Notes: generated by a model not told the origin, from the sequence alone. A stretch of DNA of 64,000 nucleotides from an uncultured Lachnospiraceae bacterium (GCA_947571775.1 CANOZK010000007.1:1-64000), one strand, 5' to 3'. Positions 40,919-50,427 are shown, numbered from the stretch's first letter. Program-made: numbers and translations.

Positions 40919-40932
40919 CGAAGTACTCCTCT

Positions 40933-42264
40933 CTAAAACTTGTAGAGGTACTGTTCCAATTCCCAGGCGCTCACTTGGTTTGTATACTGCTGCCATTCAG
41001 TTTTCTTGGCCTGGATATAGCTTTTGGCAGTTTTTTCCCCCAATACCTGCATGACAAGGCGGTCTTTTTCCATTTCTTGCAGGGCTTCCTGTAAATTAGA
41101 CGGCAGGGCTTGGATCTCGGCTGCCTGTTTGTCTGCCTTTGTCATCTCAAAGATATTCTGGGTGATTCCGGCAGGCGGCTGTATGTGGTTCTGGATGCCG
41201 TCCAGACCGGCGGCCAGGCATACCGCAAGAGCCAGATATGGATTGGCGGCGGAGTCCGGGGAACGCAGTTCTATGCGTGTGCCTTCCCCTCTGGCAGCCG
41301 GAATCCGGATCAAAGGGCTTCGGTTAGTCGCAGACCAGGCGATATAGACTGGCGCCTCATATCCGGGCACCAGGCGCTTGTAAGAATTTACCAGGGGATT
41401 GGTGATAGCCGTCATGCCTTTGATATGCTTTAGAATCCCGCCGATAAACCAGTATGCTTCCTGACTCAGCCCCTGGGAATCTGTTTCGTCGGTAAATACA
41501 TTTCTCCCATTTTTTGACAAAGACATGTTGACGTGCATCCCGGAACCGTTCACCCCGTATTTGGGTTTGGGCATAAACGTAGCGTGGAGTCCGTGCCGTT
41601 TGGCAATGGTTTTCACGGCCAGCTTAAAAGTCATAATGTTATCCGCAATCTGCAAAGCGGGGCCGTACCGGAAATCGATCTCGTGCTGAGCCGGGGCTAC
41701 CTCATGATGGGACGCTTCGATCTCAAAATCCATTTCTTCCAACGTAAGCACCATATCCCGGCGGGCATTTTCCCCCAAATCCACAGGCCCCATGTCAAAA
41801 TATCCGGCTTTTTCATGAGTCAGGGTGGTGGGCATTCCGTTATCATCCGTATGAAACAGGAAAAATTCACACTCTGGGCCAACGTGAAACGCATATCCCA
41901 TTTCTTCTGCCTGGGAAAGCGCTTTTTTGAGAATATAACGGGGATCTCCCTCAAACGGTTCCTTGTTGGGCCGGTAAATGTCGCAGATTAGGCGGGCGAC
42001 TTTGCCCTGCTGAGGCCTCCATGGGAAGATCTGGAAGGTATCCAGATCGGGATGCAGATACATATCGGATTCTTCGATTCGCACAAAGCCGTCTATGGAA
42101 GAGCCGTCAAACATGCACCGATTGTCCAGGGCTTTTTCCAACTGGCTGAAGGTAACCGCCACATTTTTAAAAATGCCGAACATATCGGTAAACTGAAGAC
42201 GGATAAATTCTACATCCTCTTCTTCGGCAATCCGGAAAATGTCCGTTTTTGTATACTTGGCCAT
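40933..42264 (-). CDS. glnA: Glutamine synthetase type I
   Basis: A 443-residue GlnA, the short Firmicute form (GSI-alpha). Conserved parts include [16 protein letters not shown] (metal-binding Glu), [18 protein letters not shown] and N-R-S-P-L-I-R-I-P. The adenylylation Tyr loop of GSI-beta is missing, as expected. It makes glutamine from glutamate and ammonia. Its promoter overlaps the stop codon of the XRE gene and the mRNA begins with a strong hairpin; the ANTAR gene follows. Confidence 0.96.
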   Translation of the reverse strand: MAKYTKTDIFRIAEEEDVEFIRLQFTDMFGIFKNVAVTFSQLEKALDNRCMFDGSSIDGFVRIEESDMYLHPDLDTFQIFPWRPQQGKVARLICDIYRPNKEPFEGDPRYILKKALSQAEEMGYAFHVGPECEFFLFHTDDNGMPTTLTHEKAGYFDMGPVDLGENARRDMVLTLEEMDFEIEASHHEVAPAQHEIDFRYGPALQIADNIMTFKLAVKTIAKRHGLHATFMPKPKYGVNGSGMHVNMSLSKNGRNVFTDETDSQGLSQEAYWFIGGILKHIKGMTAITNPLVNSYKRLVPGYEAPVYIAWSATNRSPLIRIPAARGEGTRIELRSPDSAANPYLALAVCLAAGLDGIQNHIQPPAGITQNIFEMTKADKQAAEIQALPSNLQEALQEMEKDRLVMQVLGEKTAKSYIQAKKTEWQQYTNQVSAWELEQYLYKF

Positions 42265-42299
42265 CGTATTTTTTCCTCCTTCTATCTTTTAGACATACA

Positions 42300-42342
42300 G
42301 ACAAAGGCGTCCTTCTATCTGCATAGTGAGAACGCCTTTGTC
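42300..42342 (-). promoter_or_regulatory. glnA leader hairpin
   Basis: GACAAAGGCGT and ACGCCTTTGTC form a perfect 11-bp stem around 21 nt, at the very 5' end of the predicted glnA mRNA. It may be the target of the ANTAR protein encoded downstream, or stabilise the transcript. The hexaloop signature of ANTAR sites is not clear. Confidence 0.65.
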
Positions 42343-42353
42343 CTATAAAAAGA

Positions 42354-42382
42354 ATCATAACAGGTACTGCCTTTTTTGTCAA
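42354..42382 (-). promoter_or_regulatory. Predicted strong glnA promoter
   Basis: On the minus strand TTGACA and TATGAT are separated by 17 bp. It overlaps the last codon of the XRE gene. Transcription would start near 42347, just before the leader hairpin. Confidence 0.75.
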
Positions 42383-42612
42383 TCCTCGTACCGAATACCA
42401 AAAAAAAGAAAACCCGCATCAATCTCCAGTGCTTGAGCCAGACGCATGACCGTACTGAACGTGGGATTGCCTCTGCCACGTTCCAAAAGGTTGATGTACG
42501 TGCGGGATACCCCCATGTTTTCGCCCAGGGATTCCTGGGTAAAGCCTTTCTTTTTCCGGTATGCGGACAGATTTCTGCCAAACGCCCAATGCATGTCTTT
42601 CACCTCTGTCAT
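42379..42612 (-). CDS. XRE-family transcriptional regulator
   Basis: A 77-residue protein that is almost only a helix-turn-helix domain: L-S-A-Y-R-K-K-K-G-F-T-Q-E-S-L, then V-S-R-T-Y-I-N-L-L-E-R-G and P-T-F-S-T-V-M-R-L-A. It is a likely repressor or small activator. Its gene lies just before glnA on the same strand; whether it controls nitrogen genes is not shown. The 138 bp up to hydF hold nothing recognisable. Confidence 0.88.
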   Translation of the reverse strand: MTEVKDMHWAFGRNLSAYRKKKGFTQESLGENMGVSRTYINLLERGRGNPTFSTVMRLAQALEIDAGFLFFGIRYED

Positions 42613-42750
42613 TGCCCCATCTTTCCTGCCTTCTTTTCTTATCGTAAAAATTCGGACGTCAACGACGCCCTCTTACAATACGCGTTTTCAGACAGAAGAT
42701 AACGGGACGGAAGGCTTGCGCAGGATAATTATAAATCGGCCGCAGGATAG

Positions 42751-43953
42751 CTAATCCAGAAGCCGGGCAATCTCTGGAAAGGGTTCTACGCTCCGCTTTA
42801 AAATCCCCCGCAGGTAGGCAATCAAGATGCCGTAGTTGGTAATCGGAATCCCCTGATCTACCGCGCATTGCACCCGGTACTTCATTTCTCTGGCGTTTAA
42901 CATACATCCCCCGCAGTGCACCACCATTCGGTAAGGCGATAAATCATCGGGAAATTCCGTGCCGGAGGTAAAATCAAAGTCCAGCTCGCAGCCTGTATAT
43001 TCTCTAAGCCATCTGGGAATCTTTACCGTGCCGATATCGTCGCATTGGCGGTGGTGGGTACATCCTTCCCCAATCAGGATTTTGTCCCCGTTTTGGATCG
43101 AGTCCAGGGCTTTTACTCCCCGCACCGCCTCTGCCAAATCCCCCTTGTATCGGGCAAATAAGATGGAAAAGGAAGTCAGCAACACATCTTTGGGCGTATC
43201 TTTTGCGGCTCGGTCAAAAACCTGGCTGTCGGTAATCACCAGCCGAGGAGGAGATCCCAGCTTGTCCAGCGCTTCTCTCAATCCGTCCTCTTTTACCACG
43301 ATAGCAGAGCCGTTTCCGTCGAGGATATCCCGGATGGTCTGCTGCTGCGGCAGGATCAGCCGTCCCTTGGGCGCGGCCTTGTCAATCGGAACCACCAGAA
43401 CTAGAAAATCTCCGGGTTCCATCAGATCCCGCACAATGTACCGATCCGGTTCCTCCTGTTTGCCAAGCTCGGCAATCCGTTCTTTCAGCTCCCAGATGTG
43501 GAGCTTATCTTTGGCGCTGACCCACATTTCGTTCTCCCCGCAGGCAGGCTCCCCGTCCATCTGATCCAGCTTATTGTAGACTACCAGGTATGGAATCCCT
43601 TTGTCCTGAAAACGGCGGATCAGCATTTCGTCCTCTGGCTGCCTGCCTATCGTGCCGTCTACAATCAGCAGGGCAACGTCTGTTTTATTCAATACCTGAT
43701 AGCTTTTTCGTATCCGCAGCTTTCCGAGTTCCCCCTCATCGTCGATGCCGGGCGTATCGATTACCACCACTGGGCCAAGCGGCAAGAGTTCCATTGTTTT
43801 ATACACCGGGTCTGTGGTCGTTCCCTTTACCTGGGATACAATGGCCAGATCCTGGCCGGTCACCGCATTGATCACGCTGGATTTCCCTGCGTTGCGCTTT
43901 CCAAAAAAGCTGATATGCACCCGCTCCGAAGCAGGCGTCTGATTCATTCCCAT
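42751..43953 (-). CDS. hydF: [FeFe]-hydrogenase H-cluster maturation GTPase
   Basis: A 400-residue HydF. The N-terminal GTPase has G-K-R-N-A-G-K-S-S (P-loop), T-T-T-D-P-V (switch I), D-T-P-G-I-D and N-K-L-D. The C-terminal scaffold has C-T-H and H-C-G-G-C, the ligands of the [4Fe-4S] cluster on which HydE and HydG products are assembled. HydE and HydG are not in the window. Presence implies a hydrogen-evolving anaerobe. ATG 43953 follows GAGGAGAG. Confidence 0.95.
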   Translation of the reverse strand: MGMNQTPASERVHISFFGKRNAGKSSVINAVTGQDLAIVSQVKGTTTDPVYKTMELLPLGPVVVIDTPGIDDEGELGKLRIRKSYQVLNKTDVALLIVDGTIGRQPEDEMLIRRFQDKGIPYLVVYNKLDQMDGEPACGENEMWVSAKDKLHIWELKERIAELGKQEEPDRYIVRDLMEPGDFLVLVVPIDKAAPKGRLILPQQQTIRDILDGNGSAIVVKEDGLREALDKLGSPPRLVITDSQVFDRAAKDTPKDVLLTSFSILFARYKGDLAEAVRGVKALDSIQNGDKILIGEGCTHHRQCDDIGTVKIPRWLREYTGCELDFDFTSGTEFPDDLSPYRMVVHCGGCMLNAREMKYRVQCAVDQGIPITNYGILIAYLRGILKRSVEPFPEIARLLD

Positions 43954-43992
43954 ATGCTCTCCTCTCTGCTAATTTTTTCAGTTCTTGTTTTC

Positions 43993-44021
43993 ATTTTATA
44001 ATAAGAGGGAGGGAAAATCAA
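43993..44021 (-). promoter_or_regulatory. Predicted hydF promoter
   Basis: On the minus strand TTGATT and TAAAAT are separated by 17 bp, about 40 bp before the hydF ATG. Confidence 0.55.
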
Positions 44022-44052
44022 GTTTTGGGGGTTTGGCGGTATGGAGATGTAC

Positions 44053-44147
44053 TTTTCCGCGAGAAAAGTACCAAAAGCGCTTGGTTAGCAACGACCGGAA
44101 CGAAGTGGAAACTTTGTGGATTTCCCCCGGCCCCCTTTAAAACGCTG
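44053..44147 (+). repeat. Dispersed intergenic repeat, copy B
   Basis: About 95 bp matching the reverse complement of 29654-29763, with the core GCAACGACCGGAACGAAGTGG. It lies in the 400-bp gap between divergent hydF and the exported thioredoxin-like protein gene. It has no coding capacity. The gap also contains the promoters of both flanking genes. Confidence 0.7.
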
Positions 44148-44277
44148 TCCTTATAAGGGGAAGTATTTCGCAACTTTTTATGCTCCCTTTTTTGCAGCAT
44201 TCGGATGGGTTCTTGGGAGAGTACTTATTTTCGAGGGAGGGGCTGAATAAATTTTATAGAATCCTTAGATTTTGAGG

Positions 44278-44306
44278 TTGAATGCCGATTTTTACTATGA
44301 TATAAT
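44278..44306 (+). promoter_or_regulatory. Predicted promoter of the thioredoxin-like surface protein gene
   Basis: TTGAAT at 44278-44283 and TATAAT at 44301-44306 with a 17-bp spacer, 48 bp before the ATG. Confidence 0.75.
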
Positions 44307-44353
44307 AATTTCTAAAATTATACATATATTATTAGGAAAGAAAGGAGTTTTTT

Positions 44354-46861
44354 ATGAAAAAAAGACTGTTTCAAGTGTTGTTTCTGTTTTTATTGGTTTT
44401 GATGCTTCCGTTTTCACAGAATATTGGTGAGAGGCAGGTTTGGGCCGCGGAGGAGGGAGCACAGTTACCAGGTTACGAGAATCCTACATATACGTTCAAT
44501 GCCATAGACGGATCGAAGGTTTCCACCCAAAGTACAGATGGCAAAACGGTTGTCCTGGTATTTGGTGGAACAGATTGTCCGAGAACCCGAAAGACTATTC
44601 AAAATATTGCAGGAAGTGATTTGGTTACCACAAAAACAAATCGCATCATTTTTGCTGAATGCAGTGGAGCTCCTCAGTATGGCGATGAGTGGGTGATGGG
44701 TGTCGCAGAGTTTGCAGACAAATATGGAAGTGGAACGGATCAAATTGCTTATTGTTATGATGAGGGCCAGAGTATAATGGGGGCGATGAGTAATTATCTT
44801 TCCATTTTCGGCATGAATTCGACAAGTGGATCATTTCCTGTGATTGTTTTGATTGATAAAAACAATCGGCTTCGGCAAGTCTTGCAGCCTGGAACGAGTG
44901 TGGATGCGGCTACGCTTAAGGCAGAGATTGATCGTCTTGCACAGACAGATTCCGATCCGGAGAACACACCAACATCCACACCGACGCCCACGCCATTGCC
45001 AGGTCTTGGCGACGACCCTTACTATATTTTCCGTTCCGTAGAGGATGAAAAGATTGCAACAACTTACACAGAAACTCCAGGAAAAACTACGGTTCTTATG
45101 TTCGGAAAAACCAACTGCGGGAAAACCAGATCTACCGTTCAGGAAGTTGCTGGCAGCAGTTGGGTCAGCAATAGCAATATTCGGGTGATTTTTGCGGAGA
45201 GCACTGGAAAAACAAAGGAAGAAACCGTGGCTTTTGCAAACCCATATACAGGAGATATTACGTTTTGTTATGATGACGGCAATACGGGTTCGGGGTTTGA
45301 CAGCACTTATAATGCAATGTTCCGATATGCCCGTTTTAACCCAGAGATTGGCAATGCGGTAAGTTTCCCGCTCACCGTCCTGATTGATGAGAATAATCGG
45401 GTACGAAAGGTTATGCAGGGATTCCAGACGGAAGAGTATCTCTGGAGTGAGATCTGCCAGTTTACAGACCCGGAAGCAGCGCCTTCGGTTACGCCGCCGA
45501 CAGCTCCCATCAATCCTGTAACGGAGCTTCCCTCCATAAACGGAGGTAGCGTTTCTGTAAAGGCTCCTTCTTTGAACCAGATGACAATGCTTATCTTTGG
45601 TACAATTGCATCATGGCAGGAAAGAAACGGTGAAGTCAGGAGCATGGCTGCTGTGAGACTTAGTGAGAATTCCGGTGAAGAGAATCCTGGTACTGAAGTT
45701 CCCGATACGAAAGATTTCACGGATGTGGACAATACGCTCCAAACTCTCCAAAATATTTTAGAAAGTAAGCCATACCAAGAAGGCAACATTTACATAACTT
45801 TTGCTGAATGCGGCGAGGCAACCAAGGAAGAACTCATGGAGTATGCGGCGAAATTTGGGGAGGATTCTCCTATTCAGTTCTGTTATGCAGAAGATGTTGC
45901 GGAAATTCAAAATGCTATGGCCGAGTATACCAATATTTTTGGAACATCAGCAGAAGCCGGAAATCCAAAACTGCCTTTTACAGTTGTGCTTGATACAAAA
46001 GACCAAGTACAAAATATCCTGGAAGGACCTCTGAGCACAAAGGAGATTGAAACGGAAATAAACGGGAACCCCATTCCGCCAGAAGATCCGACACCCACGC
46101 CAGAAGATGAGGACCCGGTAACTCCTCCAGTCGACCCCGATCCGAATCCGACAAGAGTCCCAGGTCAGATTGTCACTCCGTACCCGACGGACACTCCAGT
46201 ACCAACGGGCACACCGGAGCCAACCGACGTACCAACACCAACGGATACGCCGACTCCAACCGATACGCCAACCCCGACGAATACCCCGGATCCGACGATT
46301 TCACCGGCTCCCGTATCCGTCTCAAAGGTTTCCGGGTTGAAGAACGTTTCCAGCAAAAACAGCGTCAAGCTAACCTGGAGCAAGGTTTCCAAAGCGGACG
46401 GATACATCATTTATCAATACAAAAATTCCGGCTGGAAGCAAATTGCATCTGTGAAATCTGGGAAAAATGCTTATACAGTAAAGAAATTAAAAGCTGGCGC
46501 CAATTACCGTTTTGCTATAAAAGCGTATATGATGCAAGACCAGAAACAGACGCTTAGTAAGTCTTATGCATCTGTCTATGCGGCGACCAAACCCGCAGCT
46601 CCGACAGTTAAAGCGACGACAAAGTATGGAAAAGTTACGCTGAATTGGAAGAAGGTAAGCGGAGCCACAGGCTATCGAATCCGTTACAAAACCAGCAAAA
46701 ACGGTTCTTGGAAAACCTTAAAGATAACTAAGAAAACCAGTTTTACCGGTAAAGAACTGAAGTATGGAAAGACTTATTGGTTCAAGGTAAAAGCATACAA
46801 AACTTATAAGGGAAAAACCTATATTGGAACCGGTAAGACGAAAAAAGTAACTGTCGAGTAG
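44354..46861 (+). CDS. Exported protein with three thioredoxin-like and two Fn3 domains
   Basis: An 835-residue protein with a signal peptide (cleavage near V-W-A-A-E). Three related domains follow, about residues 38-197, 220-372 and 395-575. Each has the thioredoxin-type strand T-V-V-L-V-F-G, T-V-L-M-F-G or T-M-L-I-F-G at its start. In the first two a single Cys follows (T-D-C-P-R and T-N-C-G-K) rather than a C-x-x-C pair; the third has none. Each domain ends with a F-P-V-I-V-L-I-D strand and R-L-R-Q or its equal. Pro/Thr-rich linkers, including a long P-T-D-T-P repeat (about 590-655), lead to two fibronectin type III domains (about 660-835). No anchor is visible. Redox or binding function is unknown. 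Confidence 0.8.
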   Translation: MKKRLFQVLFLFLLVLMLPFSQNIGERQVWAAEEGAQLPGYENPTYTFNAIDGSKVSTQSTDGKTVVLVFGGTDCPRTRKTIQNIAGSDLVTTKTNRIIFAECSGAPQYGDEWVMGVAEFADKYGSGTDQIAYCYDEGQSIMGAMSNYLSIFGMNSTSGSFPVIVLIDKNNRLRQVLQPGTSVDAATLKAEIDRLAQTDSDPENTPTSTPTPTPLPGLGDDPYYIFRSVEDEKIATTYTETPGKTTVLMFGKTNCGKTRSTVQEVAGSSWVSNSNIRVIFAESTGKTKEETVAFANPYTGDITFCYDDGNTGSGFDSTYNAMFRYARFNPEIGNAVSFPLTVLIDENNRVRKVMQGFQTEEYLWSEICQFTDPEAAPSVTPPTAPINPVTELPSINGGSVSVKAPSLNQMTMLIFGTIASWQERNGEVRSMAAVRLSENSGEENPGTEVPDTKDFTDVDNTLQTLQNILESKPYQEGNIYITFAECGEATKEELMEYAAKFGEDSPIQFCYAEDVAEIQNAMAEYTNIFGTSAEAGNPKLPFTVVLDTKDQVQNILEGPLSTKEIETEINGNPIPPEDPTPTPEDEDPVTPPVDPDPNPTRVPGQIVTPYPTDTPVPTGTPEPTDVPTPTDTPTPTDTPTPTNTPDPTISPAPVSVSKVSGLKNVSSKNSVKLTWSKVSKADGYIIYQYKNSGWKQIASVKSGKNAYTVKKLKAGANYRFAIKAYMMQDQKQTLSKSYASVYAATKPAAPTVKATTKYGKVTLNWKKVSGATGYRIRYKTSKNGSWKTLKITKKTSFTGKELKYGKTYWFKVKAYKTYKGKTYIGTGKTKKVTVE

Positions 46862-46900
46862 TAAAAAATTTGATATGTCTGTTCGCGCAGACGTCATCAT

Positions 46901-46945
46901 CCGCTTTTCTGATATCCTCAAAATATCAGGAAAGCGGCGTTTTTT
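46901..46945 (+). terminator. Strong intrinsic terminator after the surface protein gene
   Basis: CCGCTTTTCTGATAT pairs with ATATCAGGAAAGCGG (nearly perfect, 15 bp) around a short loop, followed by GCGTTTTTT. Confidence 0.88.
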
Positions 46946-47057
46946 GTAATGAGAAAAAATACCGAAAAAAGTCTTGCACAATGAACCGGAATATGATAAT
47001 ATATCTTTCGTTGAAAAACAGATGTATTTCATACGCGAACAAAAGGATACGCGGCAT

Positions 47058-47510
47058 ATGGAAAATTCAAAGAAACGCCAGAAATACTATGTAGTCCGGG
47101 AAAAAGCAGTACCAGAGGTTTTGGTTCAGGTGGTGGAGGCCAAGAGGCTGCTGGACTGCGGCAAAGCGGAGACGGTGCAGGAAGCCACCGATATGGTGGG
47201 AATCAGCAGAAGTTCTTTTTACAAATACAAAGACGATATTTTTCCCTTTCACGCAGAGACCAAGGGGAAAACGATTACCTTCATCATACAGATGGACGAC
47301 GAACCGGGACTTTTATCGGATGTACTGACAACCATCGCCCGTTTTCACGGGAACATTCTTACCATTCACCAGAGCATTCCCATCAATGGGGTCGCCATGC
47401 TGACGCTGAGTGTGGATATCCTCCCAGGCACAGGGGACGCCGCGGCTATGGTGGAACATATTGAGCAGCAACAGGGAATTCATTATTTAAAAATACTGGG
47501 AGCAGAATAG
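47058..47510 (+). CDS. ACT-domain protein (PheB/UPF0735 type)
   Basis: A 150-residue protein: an N-terminal helix-turn-helix-like segment with S-R-S-S-F-Y-K-Y-K (about 45-60) and a C-terminal ACT domain (about 70-148) with M-D-D-E-P-G-L-L-S and G-N-I-L-T-I-H-Q. ACT domains bind amino acids. ATG 47058 follows AAAAGGA; the longer frame starting at TTG 46974 adds an unlike region and is not used. It starts the operon with the proposed homoserine kinase and aspartokinase genes. Confidence 0.88.
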   Translation: MENSKKRQKYYVVREKAVPEVLVQVVEAKRLLDCGKAETVQEATDMVGISRSSFYKYKDDIFPFHAETKGKTITFIIQMDDEPGLLSDVLTTIARFHGNILTIHQSIPINGVAMLTLSVDILPGTGDAAAMVEHIEQQQGIHYLKILGAE

Positions 47511-47539
47511 ACATAATAGAGAAGAAAGGGGATAGACAG

Positions 47540-48751
47540 ATGAAATATGTAGTAATTTTAGGAGACGGCATGGCAGATGAACCAGTGGAAGCGCTGGGCG
47601 GCCAGACTCCTCTGGCTTTTGCAAAAACACCAACGATGGACGCTCTGGCAGCGAAGGGGCAGATCGGCCTGGTACATACCATACCAGAAGGGATGCACCC
47701 CGGCAGCGATACCGCGAACCTGTCCGTTCTGGGCTACAACCCCAGGCAGTATTATACCGGGCGTTCTCCTCTGGAAGCGCTGAGCATTGGCGTGGATATG
47801 AAAGAGGGCGATGTGGCTCTGCGGTGTAATCTGGTTACGCTGACGGAGGACGACGCTCCCTATGCAGAGCAGACCATCGTGGATCACAGCTCCGGCGAAA
47901 TCAGCACGGAGGATGCGCAGATCCTGATGGATGCCGTTGCAAAAGAGCTGGCAGATGAAACGTATCAGTTTTATGTGGGAACCGGCTATCGGCATTGTCT
48001 GATCTGGAAAAACGGGACGGTGGCAGAGCTTACGGCCCCTCACGATGTGCTGGAACAGAAAATCGGACCGCATCTTCCCAAAGAGGTAGCGCTGTTAAAC
48101 ATGCAGGAGCGCAGCTATGAAATTTTGAAAAATCATCCTCTGAATCAGGAGCGCAAGGCAAAGGGCTTAAATCCTGCCAACAGTTTTTGGTTCTGGGGCG
48201 CCGGCACGAAGCCTGCCCTGTCTTCTTTCCAGGAAGCACATAACAAAAAAGGCGCGATGATTTCCGCTGTGGATTTGCTCAAAGGCATTGCCGTGGGCGC
48301 AGGCATGGAGAATATCATCGTGGAGGGAGCCAATGCCGGGCTGGATACGAATTATGAGGGAAAAGCCCAGGCAGCCGTGAAGGCTCTGACACAGAACGGT
48401 TATGATTTTGTCTATGTACATGTGGAAGCTCCCGACGAGATGGGTCATCAGGGCAGCGCGGAGAAAAAAGTAAAAGCCATTGAGTATCTGGATCAGCGGG
48501 TGATCCGTCTGGTAAAGGAAGGACTGGAGCAGGCGAACGCCGATTACCGGATGCTGATTATGCCAGACCATCCCACGCCGGTTCGCCTGCGCACCCACAC
48601 CAGTTCCCCGGTGCCGTATCTGCTCTATGACAGCACAGCGCCTTTAAAGAAGGACTGGAAGTATCAGGAAGACCAGGCGGCAGACAGCAAAAATGTGGTG
48701 GCCCACGGATGGGATATGATGAAATATCTGTTCCAGGAAGAAGGAAAATAA
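47540..48751 (+). CDS. Cofactor-independent phosphoglycerate mutase family, proposed homoserine kinase
   Basis: A 403-residue alkaline-phosphatase-superfamily protein of the archaeal-type phosphoglycerate mutase family. Motifs are I-L-G-D-G-M-A-D (metal), G-S-D-T-A-N (nucleophile Ser or Thr), E-A-P-D-E-M-G-H-Q-G and M-P-D-H-P-T-P. In Clostridia and Bacteroidetes, members next to aspartokinase have been proposed as an alternative homoserine kinase. It lies between the ACT protein and aspartate kinase genes in one operon, which supports a role in threonine synthesis rather than glycolysis. Start follows AAAGGGG. Confidence 0.88.
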   Translation: MKYVVILGDGMADEPVEALGGQTPLAFAKTPTMDALAAKGQIGLVHTIPEGMHPGSDTANLSVLGYNPRQYYTGRSPLEALSIGVDMKEGDVALRCNLVTLTEDDAPYAEQTIVDHSSGEISTEDAQILMDAVAKELADETYQFYVGTGYRHCLIWKNGTVAELTAPHDVLEQKIGPHLPKEVALLNMQERSYEILKNHPLNQERKAKGLNPANSFWFWGAGTKPALSSFQEAHNKKGAMISAVDLLKGIAVGAGMENIIVEGANAGLDTNYEGKAQAAVKALTQNGYDFVYVHVEAPDEMGHQGSAEKKVKAIEYLDQRVIRLVKEGLEQANADYRMLIMPDHPTPVRLRTHTSSPVPYLLYDSTAPLKKDWKYQEDQAADSKNVVAHGWDMMKYLFQEEGK

Positions 48752-48765
48752 AAGGAGAACGGCAG

Positions 48766-49974
48766 ATGTTAGTGGTAAAGAAATTCGGCGGGACATCCGT
48801 CGCCAACAAAGAGCGGATTTTCAATGTGGCAAAACGCTGTGTAGAAGAATATAGAAAAGGAAACGACGTCGTGGTTGTCCTGTCTGCTATGGGAAAATAC
48901 ACCGATGAACTGATAGATTTGGCGCAGGATATCAACCCCAGGCCCCCAAAGAGGGAGATGGATATGCTGTTTACGATTGGAGAACAGATGTCCGTAGCTT
49001 TGATGGCGATGGCCTTGAATCATCTGGACGTGCCGGCAGTTTCCTTAAATGCTTTCCAGGTGAGTATGCATACGACGAGCGCTTACGGGAACGCCCGGCT
49101 GAAACGGATCGATACCGAGCGGATACGCACAGAGCTGGAAAATCGGAAGATCGTTGTAGTAACCGGTTTCCAGGGAATCAATAAATTTGACGATTATACA
49201 ACCCTGGGGCGCGGCGGATCCGACACCACAGCCGTGGCCTTGGCGGCGGCCCTTCGGGCGGACGCTTGCGAGATTTATACAGATGTAGACGGCATTTACA
49301 CGGCAGATCCCAGGCTGGTGCCCAATGCGAGAAAGTTAAAAGGGATTACCTATGACGAAATGCTGGATCTGGCCACGCTGGGAGCGGGCGTGCTGCACAA
49401 CCGTTCCGTGGAGATGGCGAAAAAATACGGTGTGCCCCTGGTGGTGCGCTCTAGTTTGACGAACGAAGAAGGAACCGTGGTGAAGGAGGATGTAAACGTG
49501 GAAAGAATGTTGGTAAGCGGAGTTGCGCTGGATCGAAAAGCAGACCGGGTAGCCGTGATTGGGCTGAAGGATGAGCCGGGTATTGCGTTTAAAGTATTTG
49601 ACTGCCTGGCAAAGAAACATATTAACGTGGATGTAATCCTGCAATCCATCGGCCGCGACGGAACAAAGGATATTTCTTTTACCGTGGACGACGGAGATCT
49701 GGAAGATACTGTGGCTGCTTTGCAGGAAAGCAGAGGCCGCCTGTCCTTTGATCGGATTGAGAGTGAGACAAAGATTGCGAAACTTTCCATTGTGGGCGCC
49801 GGGATGATCAGCAATCCAGGCGTGGCGGCAAAAATGTTTGAAAGCCTGTACAATGCCAATATCAACATCAATATGATTTCTACCTCTGAAATTCGGATTA
49901 CCGTGCTGATCAACGAGGCGGACGGAGAGCGCGCCATCAATGCCGTACACGATGCATTTGGCCTGGCAGAATAA
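48766..49974 (+). CDS. lysC: Aspartate kinase
   Basis: A 402-residue aspartokinase, first enzyme of the lysine, threonine and methionine pathway. The kinase domain opens with V-K-K-F-G-G-T-S-V-A and contains G-R-G-G-S-D-T-T-A and the E-I-Y-T-D-V-D-G-I segment. Two ACT domains follow (about 265-335 and 345-400) that bind feedback amino acids. I start it at ATG 48766 behind AAGGAGA, not at the overlapping 48709. Confidence 0.95.
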   Translation: MLVVKKFGGTSVANKERIFNVAKRCVEEYRKGNDVVVVLSAMGKYTDELIDLAQDINPRPPKREMDMLFTIGEQMSVALMAMALNHLDVPAVSLNAFQVSMHTTSAYGNARLKRIDTERIRTELENRKIVVVTGFQGINKFDDYTTLGRGGSDTTAVALAAALRADACEIYTDVDGIYTADPRLVPNARKLKGITYDEMLDLATLGAGVLHNRSVEMAKKYGVPLVVRSSLTNEEGTVVKEDVNVERMLVSGVALDRKADRVAVIGLKDEPGIAFKVFDCLAKKHINVDVILQSIGRDGTKDISFTVDDGDLEDTVAALQESRGRLSFDRIESETKIAKLSIVGAGMISNPGVAAKMFESLYNANININMISTSEIRITVLINEADGERAINAVHDAFGLAE

Positions 49975-50004
49975 CACGATACCAGGTTTAACAATGTTAC
50001 ATGT

Positions 50005-50427
50005 CTACATGGCCAGATGAAACGCGCACAGCAGGATATTTTTCAGGATCCAGTTGAGTAAAATGAGAGCAACGGCTCCATAGAGATAAGCGTTTCGGAA
50101 GGTCATGCCGTGGCAGAGGCGGTTGTCCGATTGTCCAGGCAAAAGGGCGAGCAAGTTGCGGGCCGCATAAATAAAGTAAAGAACCGTACCGTACACAACG
50201 ACCGGATGGTAAAGCAAAGACTGCAAAAAGCGGCCGTGCAGCAGGGAAATAAAGGCCCTGGTGCCGCCGCAGCCTGGGCAGTACAGCCCGGTCAGACGGT
50301 GAAAAAGACAAGGAGGAATCGGAATCCGCGTTACGGCAAGAAACAAAAGCAGTCCGCCAAAAACCGCTGCCAGACATAAGCTAATCAGAAAAATTTTCTT
50401 TTGTTCCGGGTTTTTCATGATATTCAT
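50005..50427 (-). CDS. DUF2752-family membrane protein
   Basis: A 140-residue protein with three predicted membrane helices and the DUF2752 hallmark Y-C-P-G-C-G-G-T-R-A near residue 50. Function is unknown in the family. The ATG at 50427 has GGATGGG upstream; a GTG at 50436 is an alternative. It is convergent with lysC and divergent from the DUF975 gene. Confidence 0.83.
   Translation of the reverse strand: MNIMKNPEQKKIFLISLCLAAVFGGLLLFLAVTRIPIPPCLFHRLTGLYCPGCGGTRAFISLLHGRFLQSLLYHPVVVYGTVLYFIYAARNLLALLPGQSDNRLCHGMTFRNAYLYGAVALILLNWILKNILLCAFHLAM

Noticed and set aside
49336..49994. Two long minus-strand frames over lysC
   Set aside because: Both lie within the well-supported aspartokinase gene and show no recognisable domain.
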